A stretch of DNA of 64,000 nt from Alistipes sp. (lineage in GTDB: Bacteria; Bacteroidota; Bacteroidia; Bacteroidales; Rikenellaceae), in assembly GCA_017410165.1 (NCBI GenBank), contig JAFQRH010000004.1, forward strand, positions 1 through 64,000. Reading direction: 5' to 3'. This document shows positions 44,976 to 52,323 of the stretch, piece by piece. The position numbers were made by a program, and so were the translations under genes. Every line of letters starts with the position of its first letter. Positions within the stretch are counted from its first letter, which is position 1. The notes below the pieces were generated by a model that saw only the letters and a list, made by a program, of their open reading frames with translations, ran no database searches and was not told the DNA's origin.

Positions 44976-45956
44976 ATGTATCCGATAAAACTCAAACCAA
45001 TACTCAAACAGCACATTTGGGGCGGGAGGCGGCTCTTCGATATAAAGAAGGGCCAAGGACTTCGTGTCGATAAGACAAAGACCTATGGCGAGAGTTGGGA
45101 TGTGTCGGGTGTTGATGGATCAATTTCGGTGATTACGAATGGCTTTTTGAAGGGAAACAACTTGCAGGAGGCCATCGAGGTATATATGGGCGACTTGGTT
45201 GGCGAATCGGTTTTCGAACGATTCGGTATCACTTTTCCGTTACTGCTCAAAACCCTCAATTGCGAGGATCGCGTATCGGTTCAAGTGCATCCTGACGACG
45301 ATTTGGCGGCCGAGCGTCACGACTCTTGCGGAAAAACCGAAATGTGGTACGTAGTATCGGCAGCGCCGGATGCTCTGCTCTATATCGGATTCAAGGATAA
45401 AAACATCTCGCGTGAAGAGTATATAGATGCGGTTGCGACAGGACGTGTTGCCGACCTTTTGCAGCCGGTGTCGGTTAAGGCGGGTGATGCGTTTCTGATT
45501 AAATCGGGTACGATTCACTCAATGTCGGGCGATATTGTTTTGATGGAGATTCAGCAGCCGGTTGATTTGACCTATCGTATATTCGATTGGAACAGAACTG
45601 ATGCAGAAGGTCGCCCAAGACAACTGCATACAGCACAAGCAGTTGATGCCATTGATTTTTCCGTCACGGCAGACGATTGTCGTTGCGCATACGAGTCGCA
45701 GATGAACGCCTCGACTCCGATTGTGCGATGCGACTACTTCTCGGCTAATATCATAAAGGCGCGAGGCGTGGTCGAACTCGATTACAGCGCACTCGATTCA
45801 TTTGTGATATACGCCTGTGTCGGTGGCTCGGCAGAGATTGTCGCTGACGGAGTTGCGGAGTCGTTAAAGCAGGGCGAAGTTGTGCTGATTCCGGCAGAGT
45901 TTGGGTCGGTTACCATCAAAGGAGAGGCGGATATTATTGAGTACTATTTGGAGTAA
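44976..45956 (+). CDS. manA: Mannose-6-phosphate isomerase, class I
   Basis: 326 residues. MYPIKLKPILKQHIWGGRRL is the usual Bacteroidota start; zinc ligands are in SVQVHPDDDLAAE (Gln, His) and GKTEMWYV (Glu), with a further His in IKSGTIHSMSGD. The C-terminal cupin half ends in the beta-strand-rich VVLIPAEFGSVTIKG. It interconverts mannose-6-P and fructose-6-P for GDP-mannose-type precursors. The gene starts 6 bp after the cysteate synthase stop, so both probably share a transcript, though no metabolic link is obvious. Confidence 0.93.
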   Translation: MYPIKLKPILKQHIWGGRRLFDIKKGQGLRVDKTKTYGESWDVSGVDGSISVITNGFLKGNNLQEAIEVYMGDLVGESVFERFGITFPLLLKTLNCEDRVSVQVHPDDDLAAERHDSCGKTEMWYVVSAAPDALLYIGFKDKNISREEYIDAVATGRVADLLQPVSVKAGDAFLIKSGTIHSMSGDIVLMEIQQPVDLTYRIFDWNRTDAEGRPRQLHTAQAVDAIDFSVTADDCRCAYESQMNASTPIVRCDYFSANIIKARGVVELDYSALDSFVIYACVGGSAEIVADGVAESLKQGEVVLIPAEFGSVTIKGEADIIEYYLE

Positions 45957-45984
45957 CCAAACGCCGAACATACAACAAAAGCAG

Positions 45985-46008
45985 AAGTCGCAGTGATGCG
46001 ACTTTTTT
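45985..46008 (+). terminator. Terminator after manA
   Basis: AAGTCGCA pairs with TGCGACTT across GTGA, followed by TTTT. About 30 bp after the stop. Confidence 0.8.
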
Positions 46009-46028
46009 ATTTGATATACAATAAATTG

Positions 46029-46724
46029 CTAATATAGATATTTTTCCACTATTGGGAATAAAACAGCGGTTGCTACACCGGTTAGAGCCATCGCAAGCCC
46101 TGCCATTGCGCCCTCCGCTGCGCCGATTTCGATGGCGCGCGCTGTGCCGATGCCGTGCGATGCTGCACCGAGAGCAAAACCCTTTGCCATCGGGTCCTTA
46201 ACGCCAAACAGCGACAACACTGCCGGTCCGAATATGCTGCCGAGTATGCCCGTGCAGAAGACCACTACCGACGTAACCGCCACCAATCCACCACGCGGCT
46301 CGGCAACGGCTATTGCGATAGGAACAGTTACAGATTTTGGTGCGATGGATGTTATGATATTGCGCTCTGTGCCGAACGCTTTTGCAATCAATACGACCGA
46401 TAACACCCCGACAATCGTACCCGCTAATGTCGCCGCAAAAACGGGCAATTCGCGACGTGTTATGCACTCCGATTGCTCGTACATCAAATAGCCGAGAGCA
46501 ACGACAGCAAGCCCCAAAGCAAAGTCTATGATTTGAGTTGATTCTCTATATGTTGCATAATCTATATCAAGCAACAATAGAAATGCAATAACGGCCACCG
46601 CCGTAAGCAACGTAGGGTGCAAAAGTACCACCTTCGTCTGACGAAAAATCGCGCCGCCCAACAAGTATAGGGCGATGGTCAGCGTCAGCAGAAACGGCTC
46701 GGAGCGAACAATTGCATCTATCAT
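46029..46724 (-). CDS. lrgB: LrgB family membrane protein
   Basis: 231 residues from the ATG at 46724, which overlaps the lrgA stop as ATGA; a longer frame to 46757 would overlap lrgA by 37 bp. Six or more hydrophobic segments; the segment SIAPKSVTVPIAIAVAEPRGG and KGFALGAASHGIGTARAIEIG are LrgB signatures. The family works with LrgA/CidA in holin-like control of murein hydrolases or in export of small acids across the inner membrane. Confidence 0.92.
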   Translation of the reverse strand: MIDAIVRSEPFLLTLTIALYLLGGAIFRQTKVVLLHPTLLTAVAVIAFLLLLDIDYATYRESTQIIDFALGLAVVALGYLMYEQSECITRRELPVFAATLAGTIVGVLSVVLIAKAFGTERNIITSIAPKSVTVPIAIAVAEPRGGLVAVTSVVVFCTGILGSIFGPAVLSLFGVKDPMAKGFALGAASHGIGTARAIEIGAAEGAMAGLAMALTGVATAVLFPIVEKYLY

Positions 46725-47059
46725 CTCTTTTGCTTGTTTAGAAGTTGAAACACCCATCCCGCCGTAACGAGTACGGCGATTGTGCTTACAATGGTCGCCG
46801 TGACTATGGAGGCGGTATTATTCAATATCTCTCCGTACGACACCATAACGCCGACGCCAAACGGTACAAAGAACAGAGCCATTGTCCCTAACAGGAATTT
46901 GGCGACAGGGCGCACCTCCTCGGCGTCGAAGAGTTTGAATTTCAGCGCGAAGAATAGCAATAGCATACCGATAATATTGCCCGACACATACCCATCGACA
47001 AGCATAGCGAGCGCATTGCCCACCACCCAGCACACGAGTATATAAAAGAGTCCTTTCAT
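46721..47059 (-). CDS. lrgA: LrgA/CidA family holin-like protein
   Basis: 112 residues, four membrane helices. LVDGYVSGNIIGMLLLFFALKF and RPVAKFLLGTMALFFVPFGVGVM are the conserved LrgA/CidA segments (normally PGSIIGM and FVPAGVG). Coupled to lrgB by an ATGA overlap. No LytTR regulator adjoins this pair, unlike the lytSR-lrgAB arrangement in Firmicutes; the LytTR pair at 32-34 kb is 12 kb away. Confidence 0.9.
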   Translation of the reverse strand: MKGLFYILVCWVVGNALAMLVDGYVSGNIIGMLLLFFALKFKLFDAEEVRPVAKFLLGTMALFFVPFGVGVMVSYGEILNNTASIVTATIVSTIAVLVTAGWVFQLLNKQKR

Positions 47060-47253
47060 CTGCTATCCGACTTTTGCATCGCACAAATATACAAAAATAG
47101 ATGATTGTCGATTCGCTGTACTTGAAAAAATAGTAATATATGACAAATGCAACTTCTAAAACAACATCTGGCAATACTAAATTTCAAAAACAACACTTAT
47201 ATTTTGTTTTGTCGCAAAGCGGGCGATGTTGCAAACCGATTATTGAACAAAAA

Positions 47254-47285
47254 TTTGTTTTCTTGAAAACTTTGCATTACCTTTG
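47254..47285 (+). promoter_or_regulatory. Promoter of tRNA-Gln
   Basis: TTTG (47254-47257), exactly 20 nt, TACCTTTG (47278-47285), 23 bp before the mature 5' end. Confidence 0.8.
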
Positions 47286-47307
47286 CCGTCGCTTACGAGC
47301 AAGGGAT

Positions 47308-47378
47308 TGAGCTGTGGTGTAATGGTAACACAGCAGATTTTGGTTCTGTCGTTCTGGGTTCGAGTCCCGGCAGCTCAA
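47308..47378 (+). tRNA. tRNA-Gln (anticodon TTG)
   Basis: 71 nt. Acceptor stem TGAGCTG/CAGCTCA; D-arm GTGTAATGGTAACAC; anticodon arm CAGATTTTGGTTCTG with TTG; T-arm CTGGGTTCGAGTCCCGG. CCA not encoded. Own promoter and terminator. Confidence 0.95.
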
Positions 47379-47384
47379 CCAGTG

Positions 47385-47416
47385 GTCAGCAGGTCTTTAG
47401 ATCTGCTGACTTTTTT
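47385..47416 (+). terminator. tRNA-Gln terminator
   Basis: GTCAGCAGGTC pairs with GATCTGCTGAC (one G-U) across TTTA, followed by six T. Duplicated in inverted orientation at 43100-43135. Confidence 0.92.
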
Positions 47417-47431
47417 GTTGGCGACGTGTTG

Positions 47432-47537
47432 CGGGCAAGTACGACCTGCGGTCGTTTACAATTTGATTGTGTGGTTATTTGTGAACGAGTTCCCATTTTC
47501 CCCACAATCAAATTATATCTGCGATAATACTTGCCCG
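47432..47537. repeat. Large interrupted palindrome downstream of tRNA-Gln
   Basis: CGGGCAAGTA (47432-47441) is the exact inverse of TACTTGCCCG (47528-47537), and inside them AATTTGATTGTG (47460-47471) is the exact inverse of CACAATCAAATT (47503-47514). Only the left half is present in the duplicate near 43.05 kb. Confidence 0.75.
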
Positions 47538-47571
47538 TAAATAGAACAAGCCGGCACTCTCGAGGATTGAT

Positions 47572-47638
47572 GGGTTGCGAGGATATAAGATGTTTATTTT
47601 CAACGGTATCCTCGCGAGGGCTACGCCCTTCGAGCCCC
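47572..47638 (+). repeat. Block B, copy 2
   Basis: Same sequence as 43152-43219 apart from a few bases after TTTATTTT, but in inverted orientation. Here its TTCGAGCCCC end runs directly into the tRNA-Lys acceptor end. Confidence 0.85.
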
Positions 47639-47696
47639 AGCGAGTTCACCTCCGATAGCGGCAGAGTTTCTCAACTCTGTCGCTTTTGTTTTTTTT
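47629..47696 (+). repeat. tRNA-Lys 3'-end fragment with terminator copy
   Basis: 47629-47650 equals the T-loop to acceptor end of tRNA-Lys (TTCGAGCCCC, AGCGAGTTCACC). It is followed by a copy of the tRNA-Lys terminator (GCGGCAGAGTT/AACTCTGTCGC, then T-rich), one base changed in the loop. No tRNA body is attached. Confidence 0.85.
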
Positions 47697-47705
47697 GGGG
47701 GGGGG
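47697..47705 (+). repeat. G9 homopolymer at end of the tRNA-linked duplicate
   Basis: Nine G directly after a run of eight T, at the boundary where similarity to the tRNA-Lys locus ends. Confidence 0.85.
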
Positions 47706-47749
47706 TAATGCGCGTGTAAAAAAATTCTTTCTTGTTAACGAATAGCGGT

Positions 47750-48337
47750 TTACAACAACCCCTTTTCGTAGTAACGCACAATCTGTTCCAGTTGTCGATC
47801 GCGCACATCGGGCTGATAGTCGAGTTTCAGGTCATTGCCGAAGAGTTTGGCGAATGCCTGCCACAACCCCGCCTCGAAGCCACCACGAAACTCCTTAACA
47901 ATCTGAAATGCCGTATTATCCGTCTCGCGGTCGATAAGTTTCAGCAACACCTTACCCTCGAAGAACGACATCTTCTTCAAGACGGGTGTATATTCACGAA
48001 TAAGGCGTTTTTCGACACCCTTAATATAGAGTTTCTGCTGTTTTTTATTCGGCAGAGCCAACAACTCCTCCTCCATAGACGCCATCAGCGTCTTTGCCTC
48101 CTGCGCTATGGGATAGACCTTCTTTACGGCGCGCACAAGGCGTGCGTAACGTCGCATATCGGGTTTTCGCGAGTATCGGCGCACGGGATTGATATGAACA
48201 AGCGGAATCGAATCGCCATTTTCGACCACCCATTCTTGGTGCCAAAAACCGCGATTGCGTCGGGCATATCGTTGCGCCGAGAGTGGCGCAGCGGCGAATC
48301 CGACGAGCAACAGCAATATAAAAATTCTGTTTTTCAT
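47750..48337 (-). CDS. DUF4294 domain exported protein
   Basis: 195 residues from the ATG at 48337 (MKNRIFILLLLVGFAAAPLSAQ, signal peptide). A longer frame to 48442 would give no signal and crosses the divergent promoter. The core NGDSIPLVHINPVRRYSRKPDMRRYARLVRAVKKVYPIAQEAKTLM and LLKLIDRETDNTAFQIVKEFRGGFEAGLWQAFAKLFGNDLK is the conserved DUF4294 pattern widespread in Bacteroidota. Function unknown; predicted periplasmic. Confidence 0.85.
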   Translation of the reverse strand: MKNRIFILLLLVGFAAAPLSAQRYARRNRGFWHQEWVVENGDSIPLVHINPVRRYSRKPDMRRYARLVRAVKKVYPIAQEAKTLMASMEEELLALPNKKQQKLYIKGVEKRLIREYTPVLKKMSFFEGKVLLKLIDRETDNTAFQIVKEFRGGFEAGLWQAFAKLFGNDLKLDYQPDVRDRQLEQIVRYYEKGLL

Positions 48338-48351
48338 CACTTTTCTCTCTG

Positions 48352-48388
48352 CAAATATAACGGTTTCGGCAGGAAAGTAGTACTTTTG
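48352..48388. promoter_or_regulatory. Divergent -7 elements for DUF4294 and thioesterase genes
   Basis: Minus-strand TATATTTG at 48359-48352 and plus-strand TACTTTTG at 48381-48388, 21 bp apart. Clear -33 elements are not seen; the two promoters would overlap. Confidence 0.45.
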
Positions 48389-48417
48389 TCGGCGAAAATT
48401 TTTAACACTTGCACAAA

Positions 48418-48795
48418 ATGGAGACAAATAGAGAGTTGTCATACACCTCGACTACCGTAGTCGCAGAGACAAATACCGCCTACACGCTCGGCTCGGGCGA
48501 TTTGCAGGTGCTGGCTACGCCGGCAATGGTTGCACTTATGGAGAATGCCGCAATGTCGGCAGCCGCTGCCCTGCTCTCCGATGACGAATCCACCGTCGGA
48601 GCGCAAATCTCGGTCAGCCACCTCCGTCCGACAGGCATAGGCCACACTGTTTCGGCAACCGCCACGCTAACCGCGCGCGAAGGTCGCAAGTTGTCGTTCG
48701 CCGTCACGGCTTCCGACGAACAGGGTGTAATTGGCGAGGGTACTCACACGCGATACATCGTTTCGCGCGAACGTTTTATGGCAAAAGTTCAGTAG
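48418..48795 (+). CDS. Hot-dog fold thioesterase (FlK-like)
   Basis: 125 residues from the ATG at 48418. The layout VLATPAMVALMENAAMSAAAALLSDDE, TVGAQISVSHLRPTGIGHTVSATATL and EIGxGTHxR-like GVIGEGTHTRYIVSRERFMAKV parallels fluoroacetyl-CoA thioesterase FlK; the conserved Thr, Glu and His positions are present. General acyl-CoA thioesterase activity is likely; fluoroacetate specificity is not implied. Cytosolic; 104 bp before ffh. Confidence 0.8.
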   Translation: METNRELSYTSTTVVAETNTAYTLGSGDLQVLATPAMVALMENAAMSAAAALLSDDESTVGAQISVSHLRPTGIGHTVSATATLTAREGRKLSFAVTASDEQGVIGEGTHTRYIVSRERFMAKVQ

Positions 48796-48899
48796 AGCGC
48801 AGATAAGATTTTTACAAAACGGAGCGCAGATACCGAAAAGTCCGAAAATATTTCGTATCTTCGCCGCGTAATTTTGAGAAACAGCAAAAACGATACGAT

Positions 48900-50231
48900 A
48901 TGTTCGAGAATTTAACCGACAAATTAGAACGATCATTCAAAATCCTCAAAGGTGAGGGCCGCATTACCGAGATTAACGTCGCCGAGACACTCAAAGAGAT
49001 TCGTCGCGCGTTGATTGACGCCGATGTGAACTACAAAGTTGCCAAGTCGTTTACCGACGAGGTGAAGCAGAAGGCACTCGGTCAGGACGTACTGAAATCG
49101 GTCAAGCCGGGTCAGATGATGACCAAAATCGTGCGCGACGAGTTGGCTGCGCTGATGGGTGGCACGGCTACCGACATCCGTTTGGAGGGCACGCCTGCCG
49201 TTGTACTCATTGCCGGTTTGCAGGGTTCGGGTAAGACAACATTCTCGGGCAAGCTCGCATCGTTCATCAAGAGCAAGAAGGGCCGTCAGGTATTGCTCGT
49301 TGCGGGCGACGTCTATCGTCCTGCGGCAATCGACCAGTTGAAGATTCTCGGCGAGCAGATTGGCGTTCCGGTCTATACCGAGGAGGGCAACCAGAATCCG
49401 GTGCAGATTGCTCAAAACGCAATCCAGCACGCTCGCACGAACAACTACAACGTCGTGATTGTCGATACCGCCGGTCGTTTGGCTGTCGATGAGGCAATGA
49501 TGCAGGAGATTACGGCCATCAAGGCGGCTGTCAATCCGAGCGAAACGCTCTTCGTGGTCGATTCGATGACCGGTCAGGATGCCGTAAATACCGCTCGCGA
49601 GTTCAACGAGCGTCTCGATTTCGACGGCGTTGTACTCACAAAGCTGGACGGTGATACACGCGGTGGTGCCGCTATCTCGATTCGTTCGGTCGTAAACAAA
49701 CCACTCAAATTTATTTCGAGCGGCGAGAAAATGGATGCTTTGCAGGTGTTCCATCCGGAGCGTATGGCCGACCGTATTCTCGGTATGGGCGACGTTGTTT
49801 CGCTCGTTGAACGCGCACAGGAGCAGTTCGACGAGGAGGAGGCACGCCGCTTGAAGAAGAAGATCGTGAAGAATAAGTTCGACTTCAACGACTTTATCTC
49901 GCAGATTCAGCAGATTAAGAAGATGGGTAATCTGAAAGATATCGCCTCGATGATTCCGGGTATGGGCAAGATGCTTAAAGACGTGGATATCAGCGATGAT
50001 GTTTTCAAGCAGACCGAGGCAATTATCGGCTCGATGACCCCTGCCGAGCGCGAAAATCCGGAGATTATCAATGCTCGTCGTCGCGAGCGTATCGCCAAGG
50101 GTTCGGGTACAACTATGGCGGATGTAAATCGACTGATGAAGCAGTTCGAGGATATGCGCAAGATGATGAAGATGGTTGCCGGTGGTGGCAAGATGCGCCT
50201 TCCGCAGATGCCGCGAGGTTTTCGCCGATAG
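48900..50231 (+). CDS. ffh: Signal recognition particle protein Ffh
   Basis: 443 residues. N-domain helical bundle (MFENLTDKLERSFKILKGEGRITEINVAETLKEIRRAL), G-domain with LQGSGKTTFSGKLA, VIVDTAGRL, TKLDGDTRGGAA, and a Met-rich M-domain ending MRKMMKMVAGGGKMRLPQMPRGFRR for 4.5S RNA and signal sequence binding. Targets membrane proteins to SecYEG via FtsY. Followed by a strong bidirectional terminator. Confidence 0.98.
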   Translation: MFENLTDKLERSFKILKGEGRITEINVAETLKEIRRALIDADVNYKVAKSFTDEVKQKALGQDVLKSVKPGQMMTKIVRDELAALMGGTATDIRLEGTPAVVLIAGLQGSGKTTFSGKLASFIKSKKGRQVLLVAGDVYRPAAIDQLKILGEQIGVPVYTEEGNQNPVQIAQNAIQHARTNNYNVVIVDTAGRLAVDEAMMQEITAIKAAVNPSETLFVVDSMTGQDAVNTAREFNERLDFDGVVLTKLDGDTRGGAAISIRSVVNKPLKFISSGEKMDALQVFHPERMADRILGMGDVVSLVERAQEQFDEEEARRLKKKIVKNKFDFNDFISQIQQIKKMGNLKDIASMIPGMGKMLKDVDISDDVFKQTEAIIGSMTPAERENPEIINARRRERIAKGSGTTMADVNRLMKQFEDMRKMMKMVAGGGKMRLPQMPRGFRR

Positions 50232-50246
50232 AGCATAATCTCTTAC

Positions 50247-50291
50247 AAAAAAACAGATGCGTGGAACGGTAAATTCCACGCATCTGTTTTA
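50247..50291. terminator. Bidirectional terminator between ffh and the DUF1566-like gene
   Basis: A 14-bp perfect stem (50253-50266 with 50274-50287, core GATGCGTGGAA) with a 7-nt loop, flanked by an A-run and a T-run. The stop codon of the convergent gene lies in the T-run. Confidence 0.95.
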
Positions 50292-51056
50292 TTCAGTTGC
50301 AACTAATCGCACTCTTATTCCCTTATCTGAATAGTATGAGTATTTATATCGTCCATAATCATCTTTATAACAGTCATAAAAATGGAACTTTCCTTTTTGT
50401 ATTTCTTCCCCATTCTTCCTCCAATAAAAATTAGAAGGAGAATTATTTGTCTTGCCCGAATCACTCCTCCATTGTTTCACATATAAGCCAAGCAATTCGT
50501 AATTGTTATTCAATATAGACAGTTCATCTACCGTCGGTAATCTCCATTTATTTGAGCCATATAACCCCTGTTGATTTATACCTTTTATTATTGATTCAAA
50601 CTCTTGATAAGTATCAAACTTTCCCAAATCTTCAGGATATACTTTGAAATATCCGTATAACACAAATGCCTCCTTTGCCGATACTGTCATAGTACTCAAT
50701 TTCCTTACTATAATAGCAATGTCATTTGGTCGAAAATTATATTTAGTAGTCGTGGTTTTATCTTTTTCGTTTGGTTGCAACACTATATGTCCACAATTAC
50801 CATTCGCCTCGTAAACCACATTAACAGCAAAACCGTTATAATTAGTAAAAATCAACCTATAATCACCACTACCAGCATAATATGGTCCAACATCAACACC
50901 GCCAATATCTTCTCGTGTTGATATACCGTTAATATAGTATTGATTGTCGTCTTCTTTAACGGAACTTGCTCCATTTTGCGTAATCGTAATATTCTGAGCC
51001 ACACCAAAAGCAGTTGCAATAAATACAGCAATACATAAAGATAATAATCGTTTCAT
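50289..51056 (-). CDS. Exported protein with DUF1566 (Lcl)-like C-terminus
   Basis: 255 residues with a signal peptide cleaved near FGVAQ. Residues about 20-120 form a beta-rich domain of no recognised family. The C-terminal part has WRLPTVDELSILNNN, then FYWRKNGEEI and a closing YSYYSDKGIRVRLVATE, the order seen in DUF1566/Lcl C-terminal domains. The coding sequence is clearly more AT-rich than ffh and era on either side, suggesting acquisition. Surface or periplasmic; function unknown. Confidence 0.65.
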   Translation of the reverse strand: MKRLLSLCIAVFIATAFGVAQNITITQNGASSVKEDDNQYYINGISTREDIGGVDVGPYYAGSGDYRLIFTNYNGFAVNVVYEANGNCGHIVLQPNEKDKTTTTKYNFRPNDIAIIVRKLSTMTVSAKEAFVLYGYFKVYPEDLGKFDTYQEFESIIKGINQQGLYGSNKWRLPTVDELSILNNNYELLGLYVKQWRSDSGKTNNSPSNFYWRKNGEEIQKGKFHFYDCYKDDYGRYKYSYYSDKGIRVRLVATE

Positions 51057-51420
51057 ATTTTCATTTTTTTAGATTAATAATCGTAATAAGATAGATACAA
51101 AAACGCGAACAAATCTAATTATCCGCTTTCAAGGTCTTAGACTACCCACACAGTACGATAATAGAAATGCTCGCGCGTAAAAAGAGCGCGAACATCAACT
51201 TTAATTCCTTACTGCATCAAAAGTGTCTAAGTTCTGAAAGCCGAAAGAAAAGCCGATGCGCTTTTATATATTTTGTCAAATTAAATCCCGTCAATTTGAC
51301 TTACTAAATTGTTCAAAGTTTTTAATTTACTCCATAGGCAATTGTTTTTGAGTTATTGTGATGCAAATTTAAGAAAAATTTCCAATAAATTCCTATCTTT
51401 GTCCGTTAAAACAAAAGATT
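51057..51420. other. AT-rich intergenic region upstream of era
   Basis: No gene. A hairpin of GC-rich arms (about 51167-51193, CTCGCGC/GCGCGA) sits inside a wider CTTAGAC (near 51137) / GTCTAAG (near 51224) pair. A -7-like TATCTTTG at 51394-51401 precedes era; its -33 is poor. Confidence 0.5.
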
Positions 51421-52305
51421 ATGCACAAAAGCGGTTTTGTAAATATTATCGGCAATCCGAATGTCGGCAAGAGTACGCTGATGAATGCCCTTGTGGGCGA
51501 ACGACTCTCGATTATCACATCGAAAGCACAAACAACACGCCACCGTATTATGGGTATCGTCAATGGCGACGACTTCCAGATTGTATATTCCGACACGCCC
51601 GGCATCCTCAAACCAAACTACAAGTTGCAGGAGTCGATGATGAAGTTCGTGCGCGGAGCAGTCTCCGATGCCGACATCATCCTCTACGTCACCGACACGG
51701 TCGAGCAGCAGAGCGACCGCAATGCCGACATCTTGGAGAAGATTACGCACAGTGGCATTCCGGTTGTATTGGTTATCAATAAAATAGACCTGACAACGCA
51801 AGAACGACTTGAAGTACTCGTAGCCGAGTGGCACGAGCGATTGCCACAGGCGGTAATCATCCCTGCATCGGCAAAAGAGGGCTTCAATATTGGTGCGATT
51901 TTCGACCGCATCATAGAGCAACTCCCCGAAGGCGAGCCGTTCTACCCGAAAGACACGCTGACCGACAAGACGTTGCGATTCTTCGCCTCGGAGATTATCC
52001 GCGAGAAGATTCTTACCAACTACGACAAAGAGATTCCGTATTGCTGCGAAATTGCCATCGAGTCGTACAAAGAGGAGCCGACAATCGACCACATCAGTGC
52101 CACGATTTTTGTGGCGCGCGATTCGCAGAAGGGAATCGTTATCGGCCACAAGGGCGAAAAATTGAAGCGCGTAGGACAGCAGGCACGCGAGGATTTGGAG
52201 AGATTCCTCGACAAGAAGGTTTTCCTTCAACTATTTGTTAAGGTCAATGACGATTGGCGCAACAGCGACAGACAGTTGCGACGCTTCGGTTACGAATTGG
52301 AATAA
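51421..52305 (+). CDS. era: GTPase Era
   Basis: 294 residues. G1 IGNPNVGKSTLMNALVGE, switch region ITSKAQTTRHRIMG, G3 SDTPGI, G4 VINKIDL, followed by a C-terminal KH domain with GHKGEKLKRVGQQAREDLERFL and KVNDDWRNSDRQLRRFGY. Binds 16S rRNA near its 3' end and assists 30S maturation. The TPR gene follows 18 bp downstream. Confidence 0.97.
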   Translation: MHKSGFVNIIGNPNVGKSTLMNALVGERLSIITSKAQTTRHRIMGIVNGDDFQIVYSDTPGILKPNYKLQESMMKFVRGAVSDADIILYVTDTVEQQSDRNADILEKITHSGIPVVLVINKIDLTTQERLEVLVAEWHERLPQAVIIPASAKEGFNIGAIFDRIIEQLPEGEPFYPKDTLTDKTLRFFASEIIREKILTNYDKEIPYCCEIAIESYKEEPTIDHISATIFVARDSQKGIVIGHKGEKLKRVGQQAREDLERFLDKKVFLQLFVKVNDDWRNSDRQLRRFGYELE

Positions 52306-52323
52306 CATCATCACACACGGCAA

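Larger units (their letters stand above)
47379..47749. other. Intergenic region made of tRNA-linked duplicates
   Basis: No protein gene. In order: tRNA-Gln terminator and downstream sequence shared with 43021-43138; a large inverted repeat; block B copy 2; a tRNA-Lys 3' fragment with a copy of the tRNA-Lys terminator; and a G9 tract. Confidence 0.7.

Noticed and set aside
48933..50279. 448-codon open frame antisense to ffh
   Set aside because: ffh is certain; the antisense frame shows no family motif.
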